DNA from: Gammaproteobacteria bacterium
GTDB taxonomy: Bacteria; Pseudomonadota; Gammaproteobacteria; Ga0077554; Ga007554
Length of the DNA stretch: 64,000 nucleotides
Assembly: GCA_021731145.1 (NCBI GenBank)
Contig: JAKFXX010000027.1
Span: 1 to 64,000, forward strand
Direction: 5' to 3'
Shown here piece by piece: positions 51,001 through 61,341 of the stretch; positions within the stretch are counted from its first letter, which is position 1, and the number at the start of each line of letters is the position of its first letter. Below the pieces are notes generated by a model. The model did not search any database and was not told the origin of the DNA. It worked only from the letters and a program-made list of their open reading frames with translations. Position numbers and translations under genes: made by a program.

Positions 51001-51444
51001 ATGAGTGGCTTGCCATTGTTACTGCAAGATAGCGAATCTGCCGGGATGTATTTGCTTGATACGCCGATTACTGCGATGGAGATTGAAACAGAGGTTGCGC
51101 AGTGTGGTTGCGCCTTTTTTTATCTGGAAGGAGAGAGCATCCTCAGTAAGGAGCAATTTCTGGAGCAGATCGCCCGTGCCATGGATTTCCCCGGCTATTT
51201 CGGTGGCAACTGGGACGCACTGGAAGACTGTCTCACCGACCTTTCCTGGTGTGAGGCGCCAGGTTATGTGATCTTGTACGACCATTTCGATGTTTTTGCC
51301 GAACAGGTTCCGGATCAGTTCGAGACCGCGCTGGAAATTCTTGACGCGTCCGTCGAGTTCTGGCGCGCGCAGGGTAAGCCGCTGTTTGTCATGTTGCGTG
51401 GAAAGGGTGGGCCGGAGTGGGGGTTGAAGCTGCTTACCTTCTGA
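51001..51444 (+). CDS. Barstar family ribonuclease inhibitor
   Basis: A 147-residue protein. The C-terminal 90 residues are barstar-like: SKEQFLEQIARAMDFPGYFG, GNWDALEDCLTDLSW and VILYDHFDVFAEQ, which include the inhibitor's Asp/Trp contact region. The first 50 residues are an extra domain. It begins three bases after the RNase stop codon and is the expected immunity partner. Confidence 0.92.
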   Translation: MSGLPLLLQDSESAGMYLLDTPITAMEIETEVAQCGCAFFYLEGESILSKEQFLEQIARAMDFPGYFGGNWDALEDCLTDLSWCEAPGYVILYDHFDVFAEQVPDQFETALEILDASVEFWRAQGKPLFVMLRGKGGPEWGLKLLTF

Positions 51445-51583
51445 GAAGGTCGGGTGAATGTCATAGACAGCAAGGGGCTTGGTGAAGTAGAATTCGGCTG
51501 ATTAATCATGGTAATTTTTGCAGCGGCGGGAGGGGTTTCAGCCTGGTCTCCTGTCGCTTCGCGCGTCTGATGTGGAGGTAGTT

Positions 51584-52705
51584 TTGCGGCATCAAGCCCT
51601 GTTAGCCCTGGAAGATGGCAGCCTCTTTTGGGGGGAGCCTATCGGTATTGAGGGGCAGTCGACGGGGGAGGTGGTATTCAATACCGCCATCACCGGCTAT
51701 CAGGAAATTCTCACCGATCCTTCTTATTGTAAACAGATCGTTACCCTCACCTATCCGCATATTGGCAACACCGGCGCCAACAGTGAGGATGAAGAGTCCT
51801 CGAAAGTGATGGCCAGTGGCCTGGTGATACGCGATTTGCCGCTGCTGGCGAGTAGTTGGCGCTCTAAAGAGACTCTGGACGCCTATTTGCGCAGGCAGCA
51901 GGTGGTTGGCATTGCGGGTATCGACACCCGGCGTTTGACGCGGTTGCTGCGTGAAAAGGGCGCTTTGAGCGGCTGCATCATGGCGGGGGATGCCGATGAG
52001 GCAGCAGCGCTCGATGCCGCGCGCACTTTCCCGGGATTGAACGGCATGGATTTGGCCAAGGTGGTCACCACCGAGGCGCCTTATCGCTGGGAACAGGGAA
52101 GCTGGACGCTGGGCGGCGCCCCCGTTATTCCTGATGCGCGTTTCCATGTGGTGGCCTATGATTACGGCGTCAAGCACAACATACTGCGCATGCTGGTGGA
52201 TCGCGGATGCCGTGTCACCGTGGTCCCGGCACAGACCCCGGCGTTTGAAGTGCTAGCCATGAAGCCGGATGGCGTGTTTCTCTCCAATGGGCCGGGTGAC
52301 CCGGCACCGTGCGATTATGCTATCGCCGCGATTCAAGTGATTGTCGAAACAGGTATGCCGGTATTTGGCATTTGTCTCGGCCATCAACTATTGGCCCTGG
52401 CCTGCGGCGCAAAAACCCTGAAAATGAAGTTTGGCCATCATGGCGCCAACCACCCGGTGCAGGACCTGGCTACCGGGCGGGTGATGATCACCAGCCAGAA
52501 TCATGGTTTCGCAGTGGACGACGCCAGCTTGCCCCCCACGCTGCGTGCAACGCACCGCTCGCTGTTCGATGGCTCGCTACAGGGCATCCATCATACCGAC
52601 AGACCCGTCTTCAGCTTTCAGGGGCACCCCGAGGCGAGTCCCGGCCCGCACGATGCCGCGTCGCTGTTCGACCACTTTATTGATCTCATGAGAGGTAACA
52701 AGTGA
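51584..52705 (+). CDS. carA: Carbamoyl-phosphate synthase small subunit
   Basis: A 373-residue glutamine amidotransferase that feeds ammonia to Car[20 protein letters not shown] is the N-terminal hallmark; the catalytic Cys is in [10 protein letters not shown] with the HxE pair in [11 protein letters not shown]. The start is proposed as TTG at 51584: GGAGGT lies four bases upstream, and the product then aligns with the E. coli start ([13 protein letters not shown] against IKSALLVLEDGT). A longer reading from 51518 has no such support. Confidence 0.93.
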   Translation: MRHQALLALEDGSLFWGEPIGIEGQSTGEVVFNTAITGYQEILTDPSYCKQIVTLTYPHIGNTGANSEDEESSKVMASGLVIRDLPLLASSWRSKETLDAYLRRQQVVGIAGIDTRRLTRLLREKGALSGCIMAGDADEAAALDAARTFPGLNGMDLAKVVTTEAPYRWEQGSWTLGGAPVIPDARFHVVAYDYGVKHNILRMLVDRGCRVTVVPAQTPAFEVLAMKPDGVFLSNGPGDPAPCDYAIAAIQVIVETGMPVFGICLGHQLLALACGAKTLKMKFGHHGANHPVQDLATGRVMITSQNHGFAVDDASLPPTLRATHRSLFDGSLQGIHHTDRPVFSFQGHPEASPGPHDAASLFDHFIDLMRGNK

Positions 52706-52788
52706 CAAGTTGCACGTTGCACGTTACAAGTAAAAACCCCATTGTTTTTCTCTTGCTACTTGTTGCTTGGACTTGTAACTGATTTTTT
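52706..52788 (+). promoter_or_regulatory. carA-carB spacer with hairpin and T-run
   Basis: GTTACAAGT (52723-52731) pairs with ACTTGTAAC (52771-52779), immediately followed by TGATTTTTT and the carB ATG. GTTGCAC occurs twice in tandem on the left. No ribosome site is visible before carB. The structure could attenuate or modulate carB expression, or it may be a repeat; the loop is long (39 bases). Confidence 0.4.
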
Positions 52789-55700
52789 ATGCCAAAACGT
52801 ACTGATATCAAGACCATTTTAATTATCGGCGCCGGACCCATCGTGATCGGTCAGGCCTGTGAGTTCGATTATTCCGGCGCGCAGGCCTGCAAGGCATTGC
52901 GCGAGGAAGGCTACCGCGTGGTGTTGATCAACTCCAACCCCGCCACCATCATGACCGACCCGGAGACGGCCGACGCCACCTATATAGAACCCATCACCTG
53001 GCAGGTGGTCGCCCGCATTATTGAGAAGGAACGCCCCGACGCACTATTGCCCACCATGGGCGGACAGACCGCGCTCAACTGCGCGTTGGACCTGGTGCGT
53101 GAGGGCGTGCTGGAAAAATACGGCGTGGAGATGATCGGCGCCTCGCGCGACGCCATCGACATGGCCGAAGACCGTGACCGCTTCCGCCACGCCATGCGCG
53201 ACATCGGCCTCAACAGCGCACGCGCGGCGATTGCCCACAGCATGGAAGAGGCGTTGCAGGTGCAGGTGCAGATCGGCTTTCCCACCATCATTCGTCCCTC
53301 ATTCACGATGGGCGGCAGCGGCGGCGGCATCGCCTACAACCGCGAGGAATTCGTCGAAATATGCGAGCGTGGCCTGGATCTTTCGCCGACCAATGAACTG
53401 CTGATCGAGGAATCGCTGCTCGGCTGGAAGGAATTCGAGATGGAGGTGGTGCGTGACCGCAAGGATAACTGCATCATCATCTGTTCCATCGAGAACTTCG
53501 ACCCAATGGGTGTGCATACTGGCGATTCCATCACCGTTGCCCCCGCCCAGACGCTGACCGACAAGGAGTATCAGCTGCTGCGCGATGCCTCCATCGCCGT
53601 GCTGCGCAAGATCGGCGTCGATACCGGCGGTTCCAATGTGCAGTTCGCCATCAATCCCCACGACGGGCGCATGATCGTCATCGAGATGAACCCGCGCGTA
53701 TCGCGCTCCTCAGCGCTGGCCTCCAAGGCCACTGGCTTCCCCATTGCCAAGGTGGCAGCCAAACTCGCAGTGGGTTACACCCTGGATGAATTGCGCAACG
53801 AGATTACCGGCGGCGCCACCCCGGCGTCGTTCGAGCCATCCATCGACTATGTTGTAACCAAGGTGCCGCGCTTCACCTTTGAAAAATTCCCCAAGGCCGA
53901 CCAGCGCCTCACCACTCAAATGAAGTCGGTGGGCGAGGTGATGGCGATAGGCCGCACCTTCCAGGAATCGCTGCAAAAGGCACTGCGCGGGCTGGAGACC
54001 GGGGCGGATGGGCTGAACGAAAAACTTGATCTTACCTTGCCGGAGTCCATTGACCGCATCCGTAACGAGCTGCGCACACCGGGGCCGGATCGCATCTGGT
54101 TTGTGGGTGACGCCTTCCGTGCCGGCTTATCCTCCGAGGAAATCCATGAGCTGAGTCAGATTGATCCCTGGTTCCTGGCGCAGATTGAGGATCTTATCAA
54201 GAGCGAGGCGGAGGTGCGTGCTGCGGGGCAGTCAAGGCTTGATAAGGCGCGTGTCTTCGCGCTCAAGCGCAAGGGTTTTTCCGACCGCCGCCTGGCTGCG
54301 CTGCTGGGCGTCAGCGAGAACGAGTTCCGCGCGCGGCGTCATGCGCTGGGCGTGCGTCCGGTATACAAGCGTGTGGATTCCTGCGCCGCTGAATTTGCCT
54401 CGGCCACGGCGTACATGTATTCCACTTATGAAGAAGAGTGCGAGGCCGCACCCACTTCCCGTGACAAGATCATGGTGCTCGGTGGCGGACCCAATCGCAT
54501 CGGGCAGGGCATCGAGTTTGACTATTGCTGTGTCCATGCCGCGTTCGCCCTGCGCGAGGATGGCTATGAAACCATCATGGTCAATTGCAACCCCGAGACC
54601 GTTTCTACCGATTACGACACCTCAGACCGCCTGTACTTCGAGCCGCTTACCTTGGAAGATGTGCTTGAGATCATCGCCGTGGAGAAACCCAAGGGCGTGA
54701 TCGTGCAATACGGCGGGCAGACGCCGCTCAAGCTGGCACGCGCCCTGGAGGCCGCCGGCGCCCCAATCATCGGCACTACACCTGATTGCATCGACATCGC
54801 CGAGGATCGAGAGCGCTTCCAGCAGATGATCAACGCGCTGGGGCTACGCCAGCCGCCAAACCGCACTGCACGCCACCCCGAGGCGGCGGTGGAACTGGCG
54901 AAGCAGATTGGCTATCCGCTGGTAGTGCGGCCTTCCTATGTGCTGGGCGGACGCGCCATGGAGATTGTCTACAACGAAGACGACCTGCGCCGTTACATGC
55001 GTGACGCCGTGCAGGTCTCCAACGATTCCCCGGTGCTGCTCGACCGCTTCCTGGATGACGCCACCGAGGTGGATGTGGATGCCATCAGCGACGGCGTGGA
55101 CGTGCTGATCGGCGGCATCATGGAGCATATCGAACAGGCCGGTGTGCATTCCGGCGACTCGGCGTGCTCGCTGCCGCCCTACAGCCTGAGTGCCGAAATT
55201 CAGGATGAGCTGCGCGAACAGATCCGCCAGATGGCCTCCGCGCTGGGCGTGGTGGGTCTGATGAACGTTCAATTTGCTATACAGGGTGACAAGGTTTTCG
55301 TCCTTGAGGTTAACCCGCGCGCTTCCCGTACCGTCCCTTATGTCTCCAAGGCGACAGGGTTGCCCCTGGCGAAAATCGCCGCTCGCTGCATGGTGGGGCG
55401 CAGCCTGGTCAGCCAGGGGGTTACCAAAGAAGTGATCCCGGATTACTATTCCGTAAAGGAAGCGGTGTTTCCGTTTATCAAATTCCCTGGCGTCGATCCG
55501 ATCCTGGGGCCTGAGATGAAATCCACCGGCGAGGTGATGGGCATAGGACGCAGTTTCGCCGAGGCGTTTGCCAAGTCACAGGAGGCGGCGGGCATTACCC
55601 TGCCGCGCGGTGGCCGTGCTTTTATCAGCGTGAGAGAGGCCGACAAGCCGCGCGTGGCGGCAGTGGCGCGGGATCTTGTGGCGCTTGGGTTCAAGGTGCT

Positions 55701-56019
55701 CGCTACCCGGGGCACGGCGAAGATCCTGGAAGGCGAGGGTATCCCATGTCTTAAAGTAAACAAGGTTGCCGAGGGTCGCCCCCATATTGTCGATATGATT
55801 AAAAACGACGAAATCAGCCTGATTATCAATACTACGGAAGGCAAACAGGCGATTGCGGATTCCTATGAAATTCGCCGTGCCGCGTTACAGCACAAAGTTA
55901 CCCACAGCACCACATTGGCTGGCGCCAGGGCGACTTGTCTGGCCTTGCAGCAGCCGGATGAGCGCGCGGTGAATCGTTTGCAGGATCTGCATCAGGAATT
56001 AGGGGCCATTAAGGAATAA
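52789..56019 (+). CDS. carB: Carbamoyl-phosphate synthase large subunit
   Basis: A 1076-residue enzyme with two ATP-grasp halves (start [20 protein letters not shown]; second half [20 protein letters not shown] at about residue 560). The C-terminal MGS-like allosteric domain runs from about 935 ([20 protein letters not shown]). It makes carbamoyl phosphate for pyrimidine and arginine synthesis. The last seven codons (ELGAIKE) and the stop lie within the dispersed repeat 55997-56126. Confidence 0.97.
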   Translation: MPKRTDIKTILIIGAGPIVIGQACEFDYSGAQACKALREEGYRVVLINSNPATIMTDPETADATYIEPITWQVVARIIEKERPDALLPTMGGQTALNCALDLVREGVLEKYGVEMIGASRDAIDMAEDRDRFRHAMRDIGLNSARAAIAHSMEEALQVQVQIGFPTIIRPSFTMGGSGGGIAYNREEFVEICERGLDLSPTNELLIEESLLGWKEFEMEVVRDRKDNCIIICSIENFDPMGVHTGDSITVAPAQTLTDKEYQLLRDASIAVLRKIGVDTGGSNVQFAINPHDGRMIVIEMNPRVSRSSALASKATGFPIAKVAAKLAVGYTLDELRNEITGGATPASFEPSIDYVVTKVPRFTFEKFPKADQRLTTQMKSVGEVMAIGRTFQESLQKALRGLETGADGLNEKLDLTLPESIDRIRNELRTPGPDRIWFVGDAFRAGLSSEEIHELSQIDPWFLAQIEDLIKSEAEVRAAGQSRLDKARVFALKRKGFSDRRLAALLGVSENEFRARRHALGVRPVYKRVDSCAAEFASATAYMYSTYEEECEAAPTSRDKIMVLGGGPNRIGQGIEFDYCCVHAAFALREDGYETIMVNCNPETVSTDYDTSDRLYFEPLTLEDVLEIIAVEKPKGVIVQYGGQTPLKLARALEAAGAPIIGTTPDCIDIAEDRERFQQMINALGLRQPPNRTARHPEAAVELAKQIGYPLVVRPSYVLGGRAMEIVYNEDDLRRYMRDAVQVSNDSPVLLDRFLDDATEVDVDAISDGVDVLIGGIMEHIEQAGVHSGDSACSLPPYSLSAEIQDELREQIRQMASALGVVGLMNVQFAIQGDKVFVLEVNPRASRTVPYVSKATGLPLAKIAARCMVGRSLVSQGVTKEVIPDYYSVKEAVFPFIKFPGVDPILGPEMKSTGEVMGIGRSFAEAFAKSQEAAGITLPRGGRAFISVREADKPRVAAVARDLVALGFKVLATRGTAKILEGEGIPCLKVNKVAEGRPHIVDMIKNDEISLIINTTEGKQAIADSYEIRRAALQHKVTHSTTLAGARATCLALQQPDERAVNRLQDLHQELGAIKE

Positions 56020-56126
56020 CCAGTGCTTTTCTGGTTAAGCCTCATTGTCACCTCACGGTGATTACGGCCCCTTATGCCGTTTCCACCATTCTAAATGTAC
56101 AGATTAATCTTGAACGACGGCTTACT
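55997..56126 (+). repeat. Dispersed structured repeat, copy 2, at carB 3' end and greA leader
   Basis: Matches 980-1129 from AATTAGGGGCC to GACGGCTTACT, with few mismatches and lacking about 20 internal bases. Hairpins AACCAG/CTGGTT and TCAC/GGTGA and the outer pair AGGGGCC/GGCCCCT are conserved between copies. It spans the carB stop codon and ends 18 bases before the greA ATG, so it may terminate carB or regulate greA. Confidence 0.85.
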
Positions 56127-56144
56127 CGGGAGAAATATAACAGC

Positions 56145-56621
56145 ATGAGCAAAGTACCGATGACAGCGAAAGGCGCGCAGCAGTTGCGCGAAGAGCTGCA
56201 GGAATTAAAGAGCGTTGCAAGGCCGCGCGTTATCCAGGCTATCGCCGAGGCCCGCGCGCACGGTGACCTGAAGGAAAATGCCGAGTATGCCGCCGCCAAG
56301 GAGCAGCAAAGTTTTATTGAAGGGCGCATCTCCGAAATCGATGGGCAGCTCTCCAACGCCCAGATCATTGATGTTGCGACAGTGAATGCCAATGGCAGGA
56401 TCGTCTTCGGCACCACGGTGGGCCTGGTGAACGTCAAGACCAGTGAAGAAGTGACTTATCAGATCGTGGGTGATCTGGAGGCCGATATCAAACAAGGCAA
56501 GATCTCGATCAGTTCTCCCATCGCCCGCGCCCTGATCGGCAAGGAGGAGGGTGACATCGCCGTGGTGCGTGCGCCAGGCGGTGAAATCGAGTATGAGATT
56601 ATGACCGTCAAATATATATGA
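56145..56621 (+). CDS. greA: Transcription elongation factor GreA
   Basis: A 158-residue factor that stimulates transcript cleavage in backtracked RNA polymerase. The N-terminal coiled coil carries the tip residues in [14 protein letters not shown], and the C-terminal domain ends [16 protein letters not shown]. Length equals E. coli GreA. The ATG at 56145 is used rather than an earlier in-frame start inside the repeat. Confidence 0.97.
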   Translation: MSKVPMTAKGAQQLREELQELKSVARPRVIQAIAEARAHGDLKENAEYAAAKEQQSFIEGRISEIDGQLSNAQIIDVATVNANGRIVFGTTVGLVNVKTSEEVTYQIVGDLEADIKQGKISISSPIARALIGKEEGDIAVVRAPGGEIEYEIMTVKYI

Positions 56622-56630
56622 GTCTCTAAA

Positions 56631-57098
56631 ATGCGTTTCGCGCTCATCAGTGAAAGGATTTTGTTGACCCTGTGGGTCGGTGGCCTGTGGGCCATCGGCT
56701 ATCTGGCCGTACCCGTGCTGTTTAACATGCTCAACGACCGGCAACTGGCAGGCGAGCTTGCCGGAAAAATGTTCAGCATCATCAGCATTATAGGTTTGGT
56801 GTTCGGTGTTTTGCTGCTTATAGGGGCATTCTACCGGGCGGGTGACAAATGGCTCCGCGCCTGGCGAGTATGGATGCTTGTCGCCATGCTGGTGTTTGTT
56901 GCTGTCGGTTTCTTTGTTTTGCAGCCGATGATGCAGGACCTCAAAGCCCATGGTCTGGTTGAGGGCAGCGTCCAGGCGACGAACTTTGGGCGATTGCATG
57001 GCATTTCGTCAATACTGTATCTGGCGACCAGCCTGCTGGGGTTGGGGCTGGTGATCGCAGGTCCAGGTGGCAGGCGGCCTTCCAGGTATACTCTTTAG
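56631..57098 (+). CDS. DUF4149 membrane protein
   Basis: A 155-residue protein with four predicted helices (RILLTLWVGGLWAIGYLAVP, IISIIGLVFGVLLLIGAFY, WMLVAMLVFVAVGFFVLQP, LYLATSLLGLGLVIAG). LWVGGLW and HGISSILYL are conserved in DUF4149 proteins, which commonly lie beside greA/yhbY. Function unknown. It starts nine bases after greA. Confidence 0.85.
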   Translation: MRFALISERILLTLWVGGLWAIGYLAVPVLFNMLNDRQLAGELAGKMFSIISIIGLVFGVLLLIGAFYRAGDKWLRAWRVWMLVAMLVFVAVGFFVLQPMMQDLKAHGLVEGSVQATNFGRLHGISSILYLATSLLGLGLVIAGPGGRRPSRYTL

Positions 57099-57140
57099 AA
57101 CGCAGGGCGGGCCTTGCGTAACCCGCCAAGCCTTCCCCTC

Positions 57141-57434
57141 TCAGGTAATTTTGATGTTCGGCTTGTCTTTATTACGCAGATAAATCAGTGCGATATGGCC
57201 GATGCGTTGTACCAGCGTGGCGTGTGTGCCGCTGCAAATTTCATCTATCATATGGTCACGCGCAGCACGGTCGGCAGCGTTTACCCGGATTTTGATCAGT
57301 TCATGATGGTTCAGAGCCAGCCCGGTTTCCTTGAGTACGGCCTCCGTCAGACCGGCATTTCCAATGATGATCACCGGCTTTAATTTATGGCCGAGTGTCC
57401 GCAAATAACGTTTGTTTTTCTCAGTAAGTGACAT
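57141..57434 (-). CDS. yhbY: YhbY RNA-binding (CRM domain) ribosome-associated protein
   Basis: A 97-residue CRM-domain protein: MSLTEKNKRYLRTLGHKLKP, VIIIGNAGLTEAVLKE with the GxxG loop, and HELIKIRVN. It binds pre-50S ribosomes. It is convergent with the DUF4149 gene and divergent from the small ORF at 57446, the two start codons being only 11 bases apart. Confidence 0.95.
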   Translation of the reverse strand: MSLTEKNKRYLRTLGHKLKPVIIIGNAGLTEAVLKETGLALNHHELIKIRVNAADRAARDHMIDEICSGTHATLVQRIGHIALIYLRNKDKPNIKIT

Positions 57435-57445
57435 ATAAAGTATCG

Positions 57446-57736
57446 ATGGCCAAAGATGATGGTAAGCAGAGCAGTATAGCACAACGCAAACGCGGCTTCA
57501 TGGTGGCGCCCAGCCCGATGAATGCCGTCAAGCTTGAGCTGGCTATTATATGTTGCGCTGGTGTATTGCTGTGGCTGGCGCAGGAGCGTATCACCGTCGA
57601 CCCGATGGCCCAGTTCCTTCTTCTGGGTGGGTATGGTTGCGCAGGGATGTTATGGATTGTTTTTCGTGCCCGGCGTGTGCTGGTCAAGGCACGAACCAGC
57701 GAAGATGGCGAGTCTCGGAATTATGGCCAGGAGTAA
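57446..57736 (+). CDS. Small membrane protein between yhbY and rlmE
   Basis: A 96-residue protein: a basic N-terminus ([20 protein letters not shown]), two hydrophobic helices ([16 protein letters not shown] and [20 protein letters not shown]), then a basic tail. It overlaps the rlmE start by 14 bases, suggesting coupling. No strong ribosome site precedes it. Function not recognised. Confidence 0.6.
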   Translation: MAKDDGKQSSIAQRKRGFMVAPSPMNAVKLELAIICCAGVLLWLAQERITVDPMAQFLLLGGYGCAGMLWIVFRARRVLVKARTSEDGESRNYGQE

Positions 57737-58343
57737 AAGCAGCAGCCGCTGGCTGAAAGAGCATTTTGTTGACGCCTACGTCAAAAAATCGTGGCAGGAT
57801 GGCTATCGCTCACGGGCGGCTTATAAACTGCTCGAAATCAACGAGCGTGACCACATCCTGCGGCCAGGCATGACGGTGGTCGATTTGGGCGCGGCGCCGG
57901 GTGGTTGGTCGCAGATAGCCGTGAAGATAGTAGGGGATAAGGGTAAGGTGATTGCCACGGATATCCTGTTGATGGAACCCTTGGCTGGAGTTGATTTCCT
58001 GCAAGGTGATTTTCGTGAGCAGGAAGTATTTGACAAGCTGCTCGAAATGGTCAAAGGCCGTAACGTGGGGCTTGTAATTTCCGATATGGCGCCTAATATA
58101 ACAGGTATGGCCTCGGTCGATCAGCCGCGCGCGATGTATCTTGCCGAACTGGCATTGGATATGGCGCGTAAGGTGCTGGCTCCAGGCGGGGATTTTCTGG
58201 TGAAGGTGTTTCAGGGCAGCGGTTTTGATGCCTTCCATAAGGAGATTCAGCCCTTGTTTGATAAGGTGCTGATCCGCAAGCCCAAAGCGTCGCGGCCCGG
58301 CAGCCGCGAAGTATATGTGCTGGCGAGGAACTATCTTGGCTGA
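57723..58343 (+). CDS. rlmE: 23S rRNA (uridine2552-2'-O)-methyltransferase
   Basis: A 206-residue FtsJ enzyme that methylates U2552. [17 protein letters not shown] is the SAM loop; the catalytic Lys-Asp-Lys-Glu set lies in [34 protein letters not shown] and [18 protein letters not shown] is the natural start. ftsH follows 135 bases later. Confidence 0.97.
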   Translation: MARSKSSSRWLKEHFVDAYVKKSWQDGYRSRAAYKLLEINERDHILRPGMTVVDLGAAPGGWSQIAVKIVGDKGKVIATDILLMEPLAGVDFLQGDFREQEVFDKLLEMVKGRNVGLVISDMAPNITGMASVDQPRAMYLAELALDMARKVLAPGGDFLVKVFQGSGFDAFHKEIQPLFDKVLIRKPKASRPGSREVYVLARNYLG

Positions 58344-58478
58344 AATGGCTCTTTATATGTATGAAAAGGGCGCGACAGATCGCCAGATTTATGGCTTAAA
58401 GCGCATGGTCTGATAAATGCATTATGGTCAGTGTTAGGTTGATATATACTGTATTTCTCTTAAAGCAGAGGCGCACAC

Positions 58479-60410
58479 GTGAGTGATATGGCAAAGAATA
58501 TAATCTTATGGGTGGTGATTGCCGTCATCCTGGTGTCGGTGTTTAACAATTTTGGCCCGCCTCAGGTTGCCGCGGCGCAACTTCCCTATTCGCAGTTTAT
58601 CGCGGATGTGAAACAGGGTAATGTCCAGAAGGTTGTGATTGAGGGGCGCACTATCCAGGGTCTGTATCAGAGTGGCGAAAAATTCGTCACCTATAGCCCC
58701 GGCGACCCCGGTCTGGTTGGCGACTTGCTCAACAAGGGCGTAGTAATCCAGGCCCGTCCGCAAGAGCAGCAGGGCGTGCTCATGCAGATGTTCATCTCCT
58801 GGTTCCCGATGTTGCTGTTGATTGGCGTGTGGATTTTCTTTATGCGCCAGATGCAGGGCGGCGGCGGTGGTGGCCGTGGCGCGATGTCATTTGGGCGCAG
58901 CCGTGCCCGGATGATGGGTGAGGATCAGGTCAAGGTGACCTTCGCGGATGTCGCGGGCGTGGAAGAGGCCAAGGAAGAAGTGGCTGAGCTGGTCGAGTTT
59001 TTGCGCGACCCCAGCAAGTTCCAGAAGCTCGGCGGAAAGATCCCGCGCGGCGTGTTGATGGTAGGTTCACCAGGTACTGGTAAGACGCTGCTGGCCAAGG
59101 CTATCGCAGGCGAAGCCAAGGTGCCGTTCTTCTCGATTTCCGGTTCGGATTTCGTGGAAATGTTCGTCGGCGTCGGCGCGGCGCGTGTACGCGATATGTT
59201 CGAGCAGGGCAAGAAACATGCGCCGTGCATCATCTTCATCGACGAAATTGACGCCGTGGGCCGTCATCGCGGTGCTGGTTTGGGTGGCGGACATGACGAG
59301 CGCGAGCAAACACTTAATCAGTTGTTGGTTGAAATGGATGGTTTTGAAGGCAGTGAGGGTGTGATCGTGATCGCAGCCACCAACCGTCCCGACGTGCTGG
59401 ATCCCGCTTTGCTGCGTCCCGGCCGTTTCGACCGCCAGGTGGTGGTGCCGTTGCCCGATGTGCGTGGCCGCGAGCAGGTGCTCAAAGTGCATATGCGCAA
59501 AGTGCCGATTGATGATGATGTCAAACCGGCGATTATTGCGCGCGGCACGCCGGGCTTCTCAGGCGCCGATCTCGCCAATCTGGTGAATGAAGCCGCTCTG
59601 TTTGCGGCACGTTCCAATCGCCGCACCGTCGGTATGAACGACTTTGAAAAGGCTAAAGACAAGATCATGATGGGTGCGGAACGCCGCTCCATGGTGATGA
59701 ACGACGAAGAGAAAAAACTCACCGCTTATCACGAGGCAGGCCATGCCATCGTGGGCTTGAGTGTGCCCGCCCATGACCCCGTGCATAAGGTGAGTATCAT
59801 TCCGCGCGGCCGGGCTTTGGGTGTGACCATGTTTCTGCCGACCGAGGATCGTTACAGCTATAGCAAGCAACGCCTGGAAAGTCAGATTTCCAGTATGTTC
59901 GGCGGGCGGGTTGCCGAGGAGTTGATCTTCGGGGTGGAGGCGGTTACGACTGGCGCCAGCAATGATATTCAGCGCACAACCGAACTTGCACGCAGCATGG
60001 TGACCAAGTGGGGTCTGTCCGAGAAGCTTGGCCCCTTGACGTACGCCGAGGAAGAGGGCGAGGTGTTCCTGGGCCGCTCTGTGACGCAGCACAAAGGGGT
60101 GTCGGATGAAACCGCACATACCATCGACGGGGAAATCCGCACGATTGTTGACCGCAATTACGAGCGTGCCAGACAGATACTCACCGAAAACATGGACAAG
60201 CTGCATGCCATGGCTGCCGCGCTGATCAAGTACGAGACCATTGATGCCGAGCAGATCAGCGACATCATGGCAGGCAAAGAGCCGCGTGCGCCGAAGGACT
60301 GGGGTGAAGACTCCGGATCCAGTTCCGGGCGCGGCGCCAGCGCGGAGGCATCCAGTGAGGGTGGCAAGCCTGCGGATGGCACGATCGGCGGGCCTGCAGG
60401 CCAGCATTAG
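58479..60410 (+). CDS. ftsH: ATP-dependent zinc metalloprotease FtsH
   Basis: A 643-residue membrane AAA+ protease. Two membrane helices (about 8-24 and 105-124) flank a periplasmic domain. Walker A is GSPGTGKT, with Ser where Pro is more common. Walker B is [12 protein letters not shown], the arginine-finger region ends [12 protein letters not shown], and the zinc site is HEAGH. The GTG at 58479 has AGAGG at correct spacing and gives MSDMAKN; E. coli begins at MAKN, equivalent to the ATG three codons later. Confidence 0.97.
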   Translation: MSDMAKNIILWVVIAVILVSVFNNFGPPQVAAAQLPYSQFIADVKQGNVQKVVIEGRTIQGLYQSGEKFVTYSPGDPGLVGDLLNKGVVIQARPQEQQGVLMQMFISWFPMLLLIGVWIFFMRQMQGGGGGGRGAMSFGRSRARMMGEDQVKVTFADVAGVEEAKEEVAELVEFLRDPSKFQKLGGKIPRGVLMVGSPGTGKTLLAKAIAGEAKVPFFSISGSDFVEMFVGVGAARVRDMFEQGKKHAPCIIFIDEIDAVGRHRGAGLGGGHDEREQTLNQLLVEMDGFEGSEGVIVIAATNRPDVLDPALLRPGRFDRQVVVPLPDVRGREQVLKVHMRKVPIDDDVKPAIIARGTPGFSGADLANLVNEAALFAARSNRRTVGMNDFEKAKDKIMMGAERRSMVMNDEEKKLTAYHEAGHAIVGLSVPAHDPVHKVSIIPRGRALGVTMFLPTEDRYSYSKQRLESQISSMFGGRVAEELIFGVEAVTTGASNDIQRTTELARSMVTKWGLSEKLGPLTYAEEEGEVFLGRSVTQHKGVSDETAHTIDGEIRTIVDRNYERARQILTENMDKLHAMAAALIKYETIDAEQISDIMAGKEPRAPKDWGEDSGSSSGRGASAEASSEGGKPADGTIGGPAGQH

Positions 60411-60414
60411 TCCA

Positions 60415-60447
60415 GTAGGGGGGCGGGTTTTAAACCCGCCCCCCTAC
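60415..60447 (+). terminator. Perfect 16-bp inverted repeat after ftsH
   Basis: GTAGGGGGGCGGGTTT (60415-60430) pairs with AAACCCGCCCCCCTAC (60432-60447), five bases past the ftsH stop. GC-rich and stable, but followed by only a weak T-rich stretch (GTTATAGCCTTTCC). It resembles the hairpin at 39586-39611. Confidence 0.6.
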
Positions 60448-60481
60448 GTTATAGCCTTTCCTTAAATATTTTGTTTATACA

Positions 60482-61303
60482 ATGGATTTTGCCGGGAAGC
60501 TGCTCGACCTCAATCAGCCCCAGGTAATGGGAATACTCAATGTCACCCCCGATTCCTTCTCGGACGGGGGTGTTTTTTTGTCCGCGCAAGCTGCATTTGC
60601 CGGGGCGCGGCGGATGGTCGAAGAGGGTGCGGCGATTATCGACGTGGGTGGTGAATCGACCCGTCCTGGTGCTGCTCCCGTTTCTGTTCAGGAAGAGCTG
60701 GATCGGGTCATTCCTGTTATTGAAATTCTTTCACGCGAACTCCCCATCATTGTTTCCATAGATACCAGCAAGCCCGACGTTATGCGTGCGGCGGTGGCCG
60801 CAGGGGCTGGCTTGATCAACGATGTCCGGGCGCTTAGGGAAGAAGGTGCGCTACAGGCTGCGGCGCAAGCCTGCGTGCCGGTATGCCTGATGCATATGCA
60901 GGGCGAGCCGTGCATCATGCAGCATAGTCCTCACTATAACGATGTGGTTTTAGAGGTGGGAGCCTTTCTGGTTGAACGGGTTCATGCCTGTGAGGCGGCG
61001 GGGATTCCCCGTGCGCGGCTTTTGGTCGATCCGGGTTTTGGATTTGGCAAGGCTTTGGGGCATAATCTGCGTCTGTTTAAATACTTGGATTCTCTCCGTG
61101 ATCTGACGTTGCCCCTGGTGGTGGGTGTATCGCGCAAATCCATGATTGGAGCGGTGCTAGGCAAACCAGTGGAGCAGCGCCTCTATGGTGGTGTTGCCCT
61201 GGCGGCGCTTGCGGTTTGGCAGGGAGCCTCAATTATCCGTACCCATGATGTGCAGGCCACTGCGGATGCGATAAGAATGGCGTGGGCTGTCAAACAGGCA
61301 TAG
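60482..61303 (+). CDS. folP: Dihydropteroate synthase
   Basis: A 273-residue TIM-barrel enzyme of folate synthesis and the target of sulfonamides. GILNVTPDSFSDGG, INDVRALREEG, CLMHMQGEP and VDPGFGFGKALGHN are the pterin- and pABA-site motifs. Gene order ftsH-folP-glmM is the usual gammaproteobacterial one. Confidence 0.97.
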   Translation: MDFAGKLLDLNQPQVMGILNVTPDSFSDGGVFLSAQAAFAGARRMVEEGAAIIDVGGESTRPGAAPVSVQEELDRVIPVIEILSRELPIIVSIDTSKPDVMRAAVAAGAGLINDVRALREEGALQAAAQACVPVCLMHMQGEPCIMQHSPHYNDVVLEVGAFLVERVHACEAAGIPRARLLVDPGFGFGKALGHNLRLFKYLDSLRDLTLPLVVGVSRKSMIGAVLGKPVEQRLYGGVALAALAVWQGASIIRTHDVQATADAIRMAWAVKQA

Positions 61304-61341
61304 GTGTGTGTTCAGCAGGACTTATTTAAGGAGTGATCGCA

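Noticed and set aside
57522-57722. N-terminal extension of RlmE
   Set aside because: The frame is open upstream, but the standard RlmE begins at [10 protein letters not shown] and the extension overlaps another small gene in a different frame.
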